A program made the position numbers and the translations under genes. DNA of 64,000 nucleotides from contig NZ_MUNR01000004.1 of the NCBI RefSeq assembly GCF_002001045.1, forward strand, positions 124,001-188,000, read 5' to 3'. The notes below the pieces were generated by a model. That model ran no database searches and was not told the origin of the DNA. It saw only the letters and a program-made list of their open reading frames with translations. Source of the DNA: Rhodanobacter sp. C01. GTDB taxonomy: Bacteria; Pseudomonadota; Gammaproteobacteria; Xanthomonadales; Rhodanobacteraceae. Below are positions 24,992 through 40,433 of the stretch, one piece after another (the first letter of the stretch is position 1; each line of letters opens with the position of its first letter).

Positions 24992-25588
24992 ATGGAGAAA
25001 CCGCATTCGCCCTCGTGCGAACGCAACCGCGAGCCGATTCTCGATGTGCTACGCCGGTATCTTTCCGGCCACAGGCATGTCCTGGAGATCGGCAGCGGTA
25101 CCGGCCAGCATGCCGTGCATTTCGCCGCGGCCCTGCCGCAGCTGACGTGGCAAAGCTCGGACCGCGCGGAGAACCTGCCGGGTATCCGCGCGTGGCTGGA
25201 CGAGGCGACCTTGCCGAACACGCCACCTCCGCTGGAGTTCGACGTCACCGGTGCGTGGCCCGCTGAACGCTATGACGCGATATTCAGCGCCAATACCCTG
25301 CACATCATGGGGTGGCCTGAAGTGGAGCATCTGTTCGCGCAGCTGCCCTCCGTCGCCACGTCCGACGCCGTGCTGATCATCTATGGTCCGTTCAACTATG
25401 CGGGCCGTTACAGCAGCGACAGCAACGCCTTGTTCGACCAATGGCTGCAGGCCCGCGGCGCGCACATGGCGATCCGCGATGCCGAAGCGGTCGACGCGCT
25501 GGCAGGCAAGGCCGGCTTCGCCCTGATCGACGATATCGCGATGCCGGCCAACAACCGTTGCCGCGTGTGGCGACGGCGGCACGGCTGA
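24992..25588 (+). CDS. DUF938 class I methyltransferase-like protein
   Basis: The 198-residue protein carries a SAM-binding motif I EIGSGTGQH (32-40) in a Rossmann-like fold and the DUF938 blocks FSPSCERNREPILDVLRR-like start (SPSCERNREPILDVLRR), QSSDR and FSANTLHIMGWPEVEHLF. DUF938 proteins are predicted SAM-dependent methyltransferases with unknown substrate. Length is standard. The start is shortly after the small membrane gene and both may be on one transcript. Confidence 0.9.
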   Translation: MEKPHSPSCERNREPILDVLRRYLSGHRHVLEIGSGTGQHAVHFAAALPQLTWQSSDRAENLPGIRAWLDEATLPNTPPPLEFDVTGAWPAERYDAIFSANTLHIMGWPEVEHLFAQLPSVATSDAVLIIYGPFNYAGRYSSDSNALFDQWLQARGAHMAIRDAEAVDALAGKAGFALIDDIAMPANNRCRVWRRRHG

Positions 25589-25644
25589 ATCCCCACCGTC
25601 ACAGCATGACTGCACAATCGCGTCGAAGCGGGTACAAAGGCGGC

Positions 25645-26049
25645 ATGAAGTCGATCGACATCCTGACCCCCTGTCCCTGCGGCAATCCAGCCGGTTACAC
25701 CGCATGCTGCGGCCCCCTGCACGACGGCATTGCAGCAGCCGTCAGTGCCGAGCAACTGATGCGCTCGCGCTACAGTGCCTACGTGCTGCGGCGCGAGGAC
25801 TACCTGCTGGCAAGCTGGCATGCCGATACGCGCCCGGCCTCCTTGCGACTGGCTGCACAACAGCCGGCACCAAGCTGGCTTGGGCTGGAAATCCGGCGGC
25901 ATGAGTCAGTGGATGATGACCACGCGACGGTGGAGTTTGTCGCCCGCTACCGCCTCGGCGGTGGTCGCGCACAACGGCAGCACGAGACCAGCCGCTTCGT
26001 GCGTGAACACGGCTGCTGGTATTACCTCGACGGCGAGCTGAAGAGCTGA
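25645..26049 (+). CDS. YchJ family protein (SEC-C/zinc-binding)
   Basis: The 134-residue product shows the YchJ signature: a Cys-rich N-terminus CPCGNPAGYTACCGPLHDG and the block AEQLMRSRYSAYVLRREDYLLASWHADTRP. YchJ proteins have a SEC-C-type metal-binding motif and a cystatin-like NTF2 fold, and no established function. Either ATG 25645 (used: AAAGGCGGC directly upstream) or 25606 could be the start. It converges with ligB, with 22 bases between the stops. Confidence 0.88.
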   Translation: MKSIDILTPCPCGNPAGYTACCGPLHDGIAAAVSAEQLMRSRYSAYVLRREDYLLASWHADTRPASLRLAAQQPAPSWLGLEIRRHESVDDDHATVEFVARYRLGGGRAQRQHETSRFVREHGCWYYLDGELKS

Positions 26050-26071
26050 GCCGCAGGCTTCACGGCAAGCC

Positions 26072-27802
<1,731 letters not shown>

Positions 27803-27878
27803 CTAGCCAACGGCCGACGCTGCAGGCAGGCGATCCATGTCGACAGCGCGCGTAGGCGCTGGCCGCTCAACGGATCGA

Positions 27879-28643
27879 CTACGTTCCTGTCGTGCGCAGC
27901 GCCGTCTCGCCATCGAACCGGCCATTCGGTCCGAAGCGACGTTCCACGATCACTCCGTTGCCGTGATGATCGATCGCCACCACTGTGCTGGCACGCGTAC
28001 CGTAGAGTTCGCCGCGAATGAACGCCGACGACAGCCAGCGCTCGCGTTCCAGCCCGACGCCTGTATCCGGCAGCTGCGCATCCGGTGCGACACGCTCATC
28101 GGCCAGTGCGGCGAACAGCGGCGCGAAATCGTCTTCGCCGCCATCGTCGATCCAGTCCTGCAGCTGCTTCATCAGTGCACGCGTCTTCGGCCACGGTGTA
28201 TTGAAGTCGGCATTCGACAGGCCGTGCACACCGGGCATTACCGGTTGCACGCGCGGCTCGGGACGATTGCCCAGATAGAACGCATTCTGCGCATCGAAGG
28301 TGAGCAGGTTGAATGGCCGGTAGCGCGCCGCTGAGCGCAGCAACAGTTGTGCGTGCGCCTTGGCATCCGCACTGCCACCGAGATAATCGGTCGCCAGCAT
28401 GCCGCGTGAAACGCCCAGCTGCGGATCGCGCGGATCACGCACGTTCGTCACCACGCAGCAGCGCCCTGCCGCGGTCAAGCCAAGCCAGGTACCGCCGGCC
28501 TGCAGATCGCGACCTCCGATGATCGGCGCACCCTCCCAGCGCGCCAATGGTTCGCTGGGACGCGCATGAAACTCGTCGCGGTTACCGGCCAGCAGCAGAC
28601 GCCAGCGTGAATGCATGTTCCAGGCGAAAGCAATCAGACACAT
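27879..28643 (-). CDS. NRDE/TANGO2 family protein
   Basis: The 254-residue protein begins MCLIAFAW and has the NRDE signature at residues 21-24 (AGNRDEFHARPS), then GGTWLGLTAAGR and VTNVRDPRD. These are the marks of the NRDE (COG3332) family, related to the human TANGO2 protein, which has been implicated in heme handling or lipid metabolism without a settled biochemical activity. The second-residue Cys is conserved. The start overlaps the stop of the SpmAB-like gene (ATGA), so the two are translationally coupled; a longer frame from 28712 is therefore not used. Confidence 0.9.
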   Translation of the reverse strand: MCLIAFAWNMHSRWRLLLAGNRDEFHARPSEPLARWEGAPIIGGRDLQAGGTWLGLTAAGRCCVVTNVRDPRDPQLGVSRGMLATDYLGGSADAKAHAQLLLRSAARYRPFNLLTFDAQNAFYLGNRPEPRVQPVMPGVHGLSNADFNTPWPKTRALMKQLQDWIDDGGEDDFAPLFAALADERVAPDAQLPDTGVGLERERWLSSAFIRGELYGTRASTVVAIDHHGNGVIVERRFGPNGRFDGETALRTTGT

Positions 28644-29872
28644 CAGCCGAAGAACCAGTAACAGACGACAATGGAGGCCAGCACACCGGCCAGATCCGCC
28701 AGCAGCGCGCAACCCACGGTATGCCGCACACGCTTGATGCCGACTGCACCGAAGTACACCGCCACCACATAGAACGTGGTCTCGGTGCTGCCCTGGATGG
28801 TGGCGGCAAGCAACGCGGGAAAACTGTCCACGCCCGAGTGATGCATGGTTTCGATCAGCATCGCGCGGGCCGCACTGCCGGAGAACGGTTTCACCAGCGC
28901 GGTGGGCAGCGCATCGACGAAACGATCATCCAGCCCCGCGTGCAGCACCAGCCAGCGGATGCCATCCAGCGCGAAATCCAGCGCGCCGGAGGCGCGCAGC
29001 ACACCGACCGCACACAGCATCGCGATCAGGTAGGGCAGCAGATCTTTAGCGACCTCGAAGCCCTGCTTCGCACCCTCGAGGAAGCTCTCGAACAGCGGCA
29101 CCTTCTTGTACGCGCCGGCACACAGGAACGCGATGATCACCCCGAACAGCAGCAGGTTGCCGAGCAAGGCGGACAACGAGGCCAGTGCCACGGCCGTCAG
29201 CGAGGCCAGCAGCGCGATGAAGCCGCCGAGCAGCAGCGCGCCGCCACCCAGCCACGCCAGCACCACCGGATCCCACAGCTTCAGGCGTTGCATGTACGCC
29301 ACCGACAGCAGGCCGGTGAGGTTGGCGGCAAAGTGCGCCAGCAGGATCGGCAGGAACACCAGGGTCGGATCGTGCGCGCCGGCCTGCGCCCGGTACATGA
29401 ACACCTGCACAGGCAGCAGGGTCAGCGACGAGGCGTTGAGTACCAGGAACAGGATCTGTGCATTGCTCGCGGTATCTGCCGATGGGTTCAACGTCTGCAG
29501 CTCGCGCATCGCACGCAGGCCGATCGGCGTGGCGGCGTTGTCCAGCTGCAGCGCGTTGGCGGCGAAGTTCAGCGTGATCAGGCCGATCGCCGGGTGTCCG
29601 CGCGGCACACCCGGCATCAGCCGCGCGAACAATGGTCCAAGCATGCGCGCGAGGTGATCGACCAGTCCGGCCTGCTCGGCGATACGCAGGAAACCCAGCC
29701 AAAGCGCCAGCGTGCCGAACAGCAGCAACATCACCTTGACCGACAGATCGGCCATGTCGAACAACGAACCGACCACCGCGGCGAATACGGTCTCGTCGCC
29801 ACCGAGCAGCCAGCGCGACAGCGCCGCCACCGCGGCCACCAGGAAAAATCCGAACCAGAGTCTGTTGAGCAC
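28643..29872 (-). CDS. fused SpmA/SpmB-type membrane protein (nucleoside recognition domain)
   Basis: The 409-residue protein contains two copies of the Gate/nucleoside-recognition fold that in Bacillus are separate proteins, SpmA and SpmB. The first half has LNFAANALQLDNAATPIGLRAM, a strong SpmA-type motif, and the second half the SpmB-type block PTALVKPFSGSAARAMLIETM. About ten membrane helices are predicted. In Bacillus the pair takes part in spore core dehydration; in a non-spore-former the substrate and role are unknown. It lies downstream of gltD with 71 bases between and upstream of the NRDE gene, to which it is coupled by overlap. Confidence 0.88.
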   Translation of the reverse strand: MLNRLWFGFFLVAAVAALSRWLLGGDETVFAAVVGSLFDMADLSVKVMLLLFGTLALWLGFLRIAEQAGLVDHLARMLGPLFARLMPGVPRGHPAIGLITLNFAANALQLDNAATPIGLRAMRELQTLNPSADTASNAQILFLVLNASSLTLLPVQVFMYRAQAGAHDPTLVFLPILLAHFAANLTGLLSVAYMQRLKLWDPVVLAWLGGGALLLGGFIALLASLTAVALASLSALLGNLLLFGVIIAFLCAGAYKKVPLFESFLEGAKQGFEVAKDLLPYLIAMLCAVGVLRASGALDFALDGIRWLVLHAGLDDRFVDALPTALVKPFSGSAARAMLIETMHHSGVDSFPALLAATIQGSTETTFYVVAVYFGAVGIKRVRHTVGCALLADLAGVLASIVVCYWFFG

Positions 29873-29943
29873 GCAGCGCGCCGTTGGCCATCGTCAGGTT
29901 GGAGCTTAATGAACCCGGCACACGGTTGGACAGCACGTTGCAG

Positions 29944-35834
<5,891 letters not shown>

Positions 35835-35918
35835 CTTGCCCTCGCGGCGGATGGATGTGCTGGGCATGCGCAGCCTGCAGTGCCCTCGGCACCGTCGCTG
35901 CACGCATGGTGTGGTCCG

Positions 35919-35947
35919 ACTAAAGCACATCTGCTGCGCCGCGTCAA
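35919..35947 (-). promoter_or_regulatory. candidate sigma-70 promoter of gltBD
   Basis: On the minus strand TTGACG (complement of 35942-35947, 5 of 6) and TTTAGT (complement of 35919-35924, 4 of 6) are exactly 17 bases apart. Transcription would start near 35912, giving a leader of roughly 78 bases before gltB. It is the only good match in the gap on that strand. Confidence 0.55.
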
Positions 35948-36002
35948 AACAATTTGGACAACACAGTTTGGACGGCTATACGTTTTTGCTTCTCTTCATT
36001 TA

Positions 36003-36025
36003 TTCATGCATGGGCAGTGCATGAA
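36003..36025. repeat. inverted repeat between gltB and envC
   Basis: Perfect 8-base arms TTCATGCA and TGCATGAA flank TGGGCAG. It lies downstream of the candidate envC promoter and about 85 bases upstream of the likely gltB transcription start, so it could be an operator for either. No known regulator consensus is recognised. Confidence 0.45.
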
Positions 36026-36149
36026 CCTGGTGAATCGCCTCAAGTGCTCATTCACCGCCTGCCCAGGAGAGACAAGACAGCCCGAGCAGGCCGGCAACCC
36101 GCGTCCCGGCTTGCTCGCTCCCGTCGCCCGGCTCGGTGATAATCAGCGG

Positions 36150-37391
36150 ATGCCCAATCCTGCCCGCTCCATTCCCGCGCTCATCCCCGGCCTGCTGGCC
36201 GCCATCGCCTTCGCCGGCGCCGTCATGGCCCCACCGGCGCTGGCGCGCCAGGACAGCCAGAGCCAGACCGAGCAGGCCGAGGCGAAGCAGAAGCTGGCCG
36301 ACCTGCGCGGCAAGATGGAGGCCCTGGCGAAGCAGCAGGCCGATACCGCGGCGCGCCGCGACAGCGCCAATGCAGAGCTCGCCAAGCAGGCCACCGCACT
36401 GGCCGATGCGGCGCGGGCGGTGCGCCAGACCGACACCGAACTGGGCGCCAAGCAGCAACAACTGGATGAACTCGAACAGCAACGCACCGCCCTGAAGCAG
36501 AACCTGGACCGCCAGCACGCGGCGATCGCCGACCTGCTGCGTGCCACCTACGCCCTCGGCCAGGGTTCCGACCTGCGCCTGCTGCTTGGCGATGAGGATG
36601 TCGCCCGCATCTCGCGGGCGCTGGTGTATTCGAAATATTTCCAGCAGGACCGTGTGCAGCGCGTGCAGCAGCTGATGACCGATCTGGCCAAGCTGCAGGA
36701 TCTGGAGAGTGCGATCACCACGGAGCGGCAGGCACTGCAGGCGACCAAGGTGCAGCGCGAGCAGCAGGCCCGGACGCTGACGCAGCAGCGCGCCGCCCAG
36801 CAGAAGCTTGCGGCCGAAACCGATGCCCAATACAAGGACCAGGCCGAGCGGCTGGCTGCGCTGAAGCAGAACGCACAATCGCTCAACAACCTGGTCGACA
36901 AGCTGCAGAAGGCGATCGACCAGGCTGCGCGCGAAGCGGCTGCCCGTGAAGCCGCAGCCCGCGCGGCGGCCGCGAAGCAACACCCCGGGCACAAACTGCC
37001 GCCGCCGCCGATCGAAGTGGGCAACGCCAGCGCGAACATCCGCGGCAACCTGCCATGGCCGGCCAGCGGCGTGGTCAACAGCTATGGCAGCGGCGTGCTG
37101 ATCAAGGCCAATGGCGGCAGCGAGATCCACGCGGTGGCCCGCGGCCGGGTGATCTATGCCGGCTTCCTGCGTGGCTACGGCATGCTGGTCATCATCGACC
37201 ACGGCAACGGCTGGATGAGCATGTACGGCAACAACGAGACCATGCTGCACGGCGTCGGCGACCAGGTCGAGGCTGGCACGGCGATCGGCACCGCCAGCCC
37301 GCCCACCGGCGTCAATACCGGCGTCTATTTCGAACTGCGCAAGGGTGGCCAGCCGGTCGATCCACGCAGCTGGCTGAGCCAGCGCCGTTGA
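36150..37391 (+). CDS. envC: murein hydrolase activator EnvC
   Basis: EnvC is a periplasmic protein that FtsEX uses to switch on the amidases AmiA/AmiB during septum splitting. The 413-residue product has a signal peptide (1-32, ending ALARQD), a long coiled coil (about 35-265, Ala/Gln/Lys/Glu-rich), and a LytM (M23) domain (about 295-410). As in E. coli EnvC, this LytM domain has lost the zinc-binding residues: there is no HxxxD, and the usual YaHl motif is replaced by YGNNETML, so it is expected to be an activator rather than an enzyme. The start at 36150 is chosen because it opens the signal peptide. ftsEX are about 13 kb away in this window. Confidence 0.95.
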   Translation: MPNPARSIPALIPGLLAAIAFAGAVMAPPALARQDSQSQTEQAEAKQKLADLRGKMEALAKQQADTAARRDSANAELAKQATALADAARAVRQTDTELGAKQQQLDELEQQRTALKQNLDRQHAAIADLLRATYALGQGSDLRLLLGDEDVARISRALVYSKYFQQDRVQRVQQLMTDLAKLQDLESAITTERQALQATKVQREQQARTLTQQRAAQQKLAAETDAQYKDQAERLAALKQNAQSLNNLVDKLQKAIDQAAREAAAREAAARAAAAKQHPGHKLPPPPIEVGNASANIRGNLPWPASGVVNSYGSGVLIKANGGSEIHAVARGRVIYAGFLRGYGMLVIIDHGNGWMSMYGNNETMLHGVGDQVEAGTAIGTASPPTGVNTGVYFELRKGGQPVDPRSWLSQRR

Positions 37392-37540
37392 CGCCACTGT
37401 CGCGGCGCCGCAGGCTAGCGCCATGCCATCCACGCACGGCGGCACGATGAATTACGCCCCTGTTCGGCTGTCCAAGGCTATGGTTCACCTCTTCCGCCGC
37501 GCCGCCGCGCGACATCCGCTTTTCGTACGGAGCCACCCGC

Positions 37541-38932
37541 ATGCGCCTTTCCAACCGTAGCCCGATCGCCTTGCTGGTGGCCATGCCACTGCTGCTGACG
37601 GTGCCGCATGCATTCGCGCAGACCGTGCCGGCCCCGGCCGGCAGCCTGGCCGCACCGCCGGTCGATCTGCCGGCCACCAGCAGCAGCGCTACCGCTCCGG
37701 CGCGCGCCAGTTCCGTCGCCGATCAAGTGGATCTGGACGACATCCGCAATTTCAGCCGCGTCTACGAGGTGGTGCGCCAGGCCTACGTCGAGAAAGTCGA
37801 CAACAAGACCCTGATGAAGGCGGCGATCACCGGCATGCTCAGCGGGCTGGACCCGCACAGCGAATACCTGGACAAGGATGGCCTGGCCCAGCTCAACGAG
37901 GACACCACCGGCCAGTACAGCGGCCTCGGCATCGAGGTGCTGCAGGAGGACGGCGGCCTGCGCATCGTCTCGCCGATCGACGATACCCCGGCGGCACGTG
38001 CCGGCATCAAGGCCGGCGACAGCATCGTCAAGATCAACGGCACGCTGATCGACCCGCAGAATGTCGACGACATGTTCAAGCAGCTGCGCGGCAAACCCGG
38101 CAGCAAGATCAGCCTGACCATCGCGCACCAGAACAGCGACAAGCTGATCGACCTGAACCTGGTCCGCGAGAACATCGCCATCAGCAGCGTCAAGGTGCGC
38201 GAGCTGGAGCCCGGCTATGCCTACATCCGGATCAGCCAGTTCCAGGACGACACCGGCGGCGATCTGGACAAGAAGCTCGGTGCGCTGATCTCCAAGAACG
38301 GCGCACAGAAGGGCGCCGTGCTGGACTTGCGCAACAACCCCGGTGGCCTGCTCAACGCGGCGGTGTCGGTCAGCGATGACTTCCTCGACTCCGGCGTCAT
38401 CGTCACCACCCGCGGCCGGCTGCAGGACGCCAACATGAGCTTCAGCGCGCACCCCGGCGACCTGCTCAACGGCGCGCCGATGATCGTGCTGGTCAACAAC
38501 GGCACCGCCTCGGCCGCCGAGATCGTCTCCGGCGCGCTGAAGGACAACCATCGCGCGCTGATCATGGGCCAGCGCACGTTCGGCAAGGGCGTGGTGCAGA
38601 CCGTGCTGCCGCTTGACGCCGACCACGCGGTGAAGATCACCACGGCGCGCTACTACACGCCGAACGGCACCTCGATCCAGGCCGAGGGCATCAAGCCCGA
38701 CATCGCGCTGGCCGACCTGACCGTGAGCAGGGCGGACAGCGCGCCGGTGCTGGTCAGCTCCGAAGCCGACCTGCCGAACCACCTGGTCAACGAGAACGCC
38801 AAGCTCGGCAACGACATCAACGACGACGGCAGTGCGGACGATGCCAAGCTGGCGACCGGCGACTATGCCTTGTCGCAGGCATTGAACGTGCTGAAAGGCA
38901 TGGCGCTGGGCAGGACACCCACGACCCACTGA
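37541..38932 (+). CDS. S41 family C-terminal processing protease (CtpA-like)
   Basis: The 463-residue protein has a signal peptide (1-27), an N-terminal helical region, a PDZ domain (about 125-205) and a protease domain with the catalytic pair Ser324 (GTASAAEI) and Lys349 (TFGKGVVQT). It is probably periplasmic and trims or degrades envelope proteins; in Pseudomonas and E. coli such proteases act on amidases or endopeptidases with the help of adaptor lipoproteins. It follows envC by 149 bases on the same strand, an arrangement common in proteobacteria that suggests a joint role in cell-wall separation. Confidence 0.94.
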   Translation: MRLSNRSPIALLVAMPLLLTVPHAFAQTVPAPAGSLAAPPVDLPATSSSATAPARASSVADQVDLDDIRNFSRVYEVVRQAYVEKVDNKTLMKAAITGMLSGLDPHSEYLDKDGLAQLNEDTTGQYSGLGIEVLQEDGGLRIVSPIDDTPAARAGIKAGDSIVKINGTLIDPQNVDDMFKQLRGKPGSKISLTIAHQNSDKLIDLNLVRENIAISSVKVRELEPGYAYIRISQFQDDTGGDLDKKLGALISKNGAQKGAVLDLRNNPGGLLNAAVSVSDDFLDSGVIVTTRGRLQDANMSFSAHPGDLLNGAPMIVLVNNGTASAAEIVSGALKDNHRALIMGQRTFGKGVVQTVLPLDADHAVKITTARYYTPNGTSIQAEGIKPDIALADLTVSRADSAPVLVSSEADLPNHLVNENAKLGNDINDDGSADDAKLATGDYALSQALNVLKGMALGRTPTTH

Positions 38933-38955
38933 CGCCCGGTCAGCGGGCGTTGTTT
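38932..38955. terminator. short hairpin between convergent genes
   Basis: Arms ACGCCCG (38932-38938) and CGGGCGT (38944-38950) enclose five bases, with TGTTT following on the plus strand. It spans the stops of the protease gene and of the opposite efflux gene. It could stop transcription from the left side; support is modest as the U-tract is short. Confidence 0.4.
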
Positions 38956-40433
38956 GCCGGAACGGCAGCGTTCCGGTTGGCCAGCTGATCGACCGACCAG
39001 CCGCCACCCAGTGCCCGGATCAGCTGCACGCTCGCCCGCAGTTGCTGGGTGTCCAGGCTGAGCAGGCTGATCTTCGCATCCAGCGCCGCGGTCTGCGATT
39101 GGGTCACGTCGAGATAACTCACCGCGCCGGCCTTGTACTGCACCATCGCCATGTCCAGCGAATGCTGTGCGGCATTCGCCGCGTCGCGCTGGTCGCCCCG
39201 TGCGACGCCAATATGGTCGATCTGAGCCAGGTTGTCCTCGACCTGGGCGAAGGCATTCAGCACCACGCCGCGGTAGGTTGCGCCGGCTTCGTCGGTGGCC
39301 GCCCGGGCGGCGCGGACCTGCGCCCTGCGGTAACCGCCGTCGAACAGGGTCTCGAGCAGGGTCGGACCGATCGCCCAGAACTGGTTTGGCGCATTGAACA
39401 GCCCCGGGTAGGCAGCGCTCTGGTAACCGCCCTGCATGCTCAGGCCGAGCGAAGGGAAATAGGCGGCCCGGGCGATGCCGATCTGTGCATTGGCCGCGGC
39501 GGTCCGTCGCTCGGCCGCGGCGATGTCGGGCCGACGCTGCAACAGGATCGAGGGCACGCTGGCAGGGACCTGCGGCAGCTCGATCGGCGTGGTTTCCGGC
39601 GTCAGGGTGAACTGGCTGGCCGAGGCACCGACCAGCACCGCGATCGCGTCCTGGACCAACGCACGTTGCGCGAGGGTCTGCGACCACAACGACTTGGCAC
39701 TGGACAGCTGGGTCTGCGCACGCGCCACGTCCAGCCCCGAGACGATACCGCCCTGGTGCAGGTTCTCGGTCAGTTGCAGGGCCTTCTGGAAGGCATCGGT
39801 GCTCTGCCTGAGCAAATCGATCTGCTGGTCCAGCCCACGCAACTGCATGTAGTCGTCGGCAAGCTGGGCCTGCAGGCTCAACTGCGCCGAAGCCAGGTCG
39901 GCAGCCGCGGCCTGTGCCGTGTCCTTGCCCGCTTCGACGGTATTGCGCACGCGGCCCCACAGGTCGAACTCGTAGTCGACCTCGGCACCCACGGTGAAGG
40001 AGTTGTAGTTCGCCGGCGAGGCACTGGGCCCGGTCAACGGGGCGCGCAAGGGCTTGGTATCCGACTGGTGGTCGCGCTGGCCGTTGGCGCTGGCACCGAT
40101 CTGCGGGAACAGTTCGGAGCGTGCCTGACGCGCGAACGCCTGCGCCTGCTGGTAATGCGCCAGCGCGGCAGCGAGATCGGCATTGCTGGCCAGCAACTGC
40201 TGTTCCAGCTGGTCCAGTCGCGCATCGTGGTAGAGCTGCCACCAGTGATCACGGGGCAGCTGATCGGACGGCTGCGCCTGCTGCCACGGACCGCTGCTCT
40301 GATCGGCGATGTCCTGGTAGCTCGACGCCACCGGCACCTGCGGCACCTTGTAGGCAGGCGCAAAATTGCAGCCCGCCAACGTCAGCGCGAGTGCCACGGC
40401 AAGGAGGCGAAAATCAGGCTTTCGCATGGTCAT
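38940..40433 (-). CDS. RND efflux outer membrane lipoprotein (NodT/OprM family)
   Basis: The 497-residue protein has a lipoprotein signal ending in LTLAGC with Cys22, and the two repeated helical-barrel halves of TolC-type channels, e.g. NYNSFTVGAEVDYEFDLWGRVRNTVEAGKD and LQRRPDIAAAERRTAAANAQIGIARAAYFPSL. It would form the outer-membrane duct of the tripartite efflux pump encoded upstream. It is the last gene of the permease-adaptor-channel set; its start at 40433 overlaps the adaptor's 3' end by 20 bases (an ATG at 40427 is the alternative). No known substrate. Confidence 0.94.
   Translation of the reverse strand: MTMRKPDFRLLAVALALTLAGCNFAPAYKVPQVPVASSYQDIADQSSGPWQQAQPSDQLPRDHWWQLYHDARLDQLEQQLLASNADLAAALAHYQQAQAFARQARSELFPQIGASANGQRDHQSDTKPLRAPLTGPSASPANYNSFTVGAEVDYEFDLWGRVRNTVEAGKDTAQAAAADLASAQLSLQAQLADDYMQLRGLDQQIDLLRQSTDAFQKALQLTENLHQGGIVSGLDVARAQTQLSSAKSLWSQTLAQRALVQDAIAVLVGASASQFTLTPETTPIELPQVPASVPSILLQRRPDIAAAERRTAAANAQIGIARAAYFPSLGLSMQGGYQSAAYPGLFNAPNQFWAIGPTLLETLFDGGYRRAQVRAARAATDEAGATYRGVVLNAFAQVEDNLAQIDHIGVARGDQRDAANAAQHSLDMAMVQYKAGAVSYLDVTQSQTAALDAKISLLSLDTQQLRASVQLIRALGGGWSVDQLANRNAAVPANNAR

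Larger units (their letters stand above)
35835..36149. other. divergent intergenic region gltB / envC
   Basis: These 315 bases contain no credible gene. They hold the minus-strand promoter of gltBD, a direct repeat of TTTGGAC (35953-35959 and 35967-35973, 14 bases apart), and an inverted repeat at 36003-36025. A candidate plus-strand promoter for envC is TGGACA at 35955-35960 with TATACG at 35977-35982 (16 bases apart). The reading frame that continues through from the region opposite gltB into envC is an artefact of the absence of stops. Confidence 0.6.

Noticed and set aside
38863..40242. 459-residue frame in another phase over the outer-membrane efflux gene
   Set aside because: The channel gene in the adjoining phase has the lipobox and the family repeats; this one is Arg/Pro-rich.
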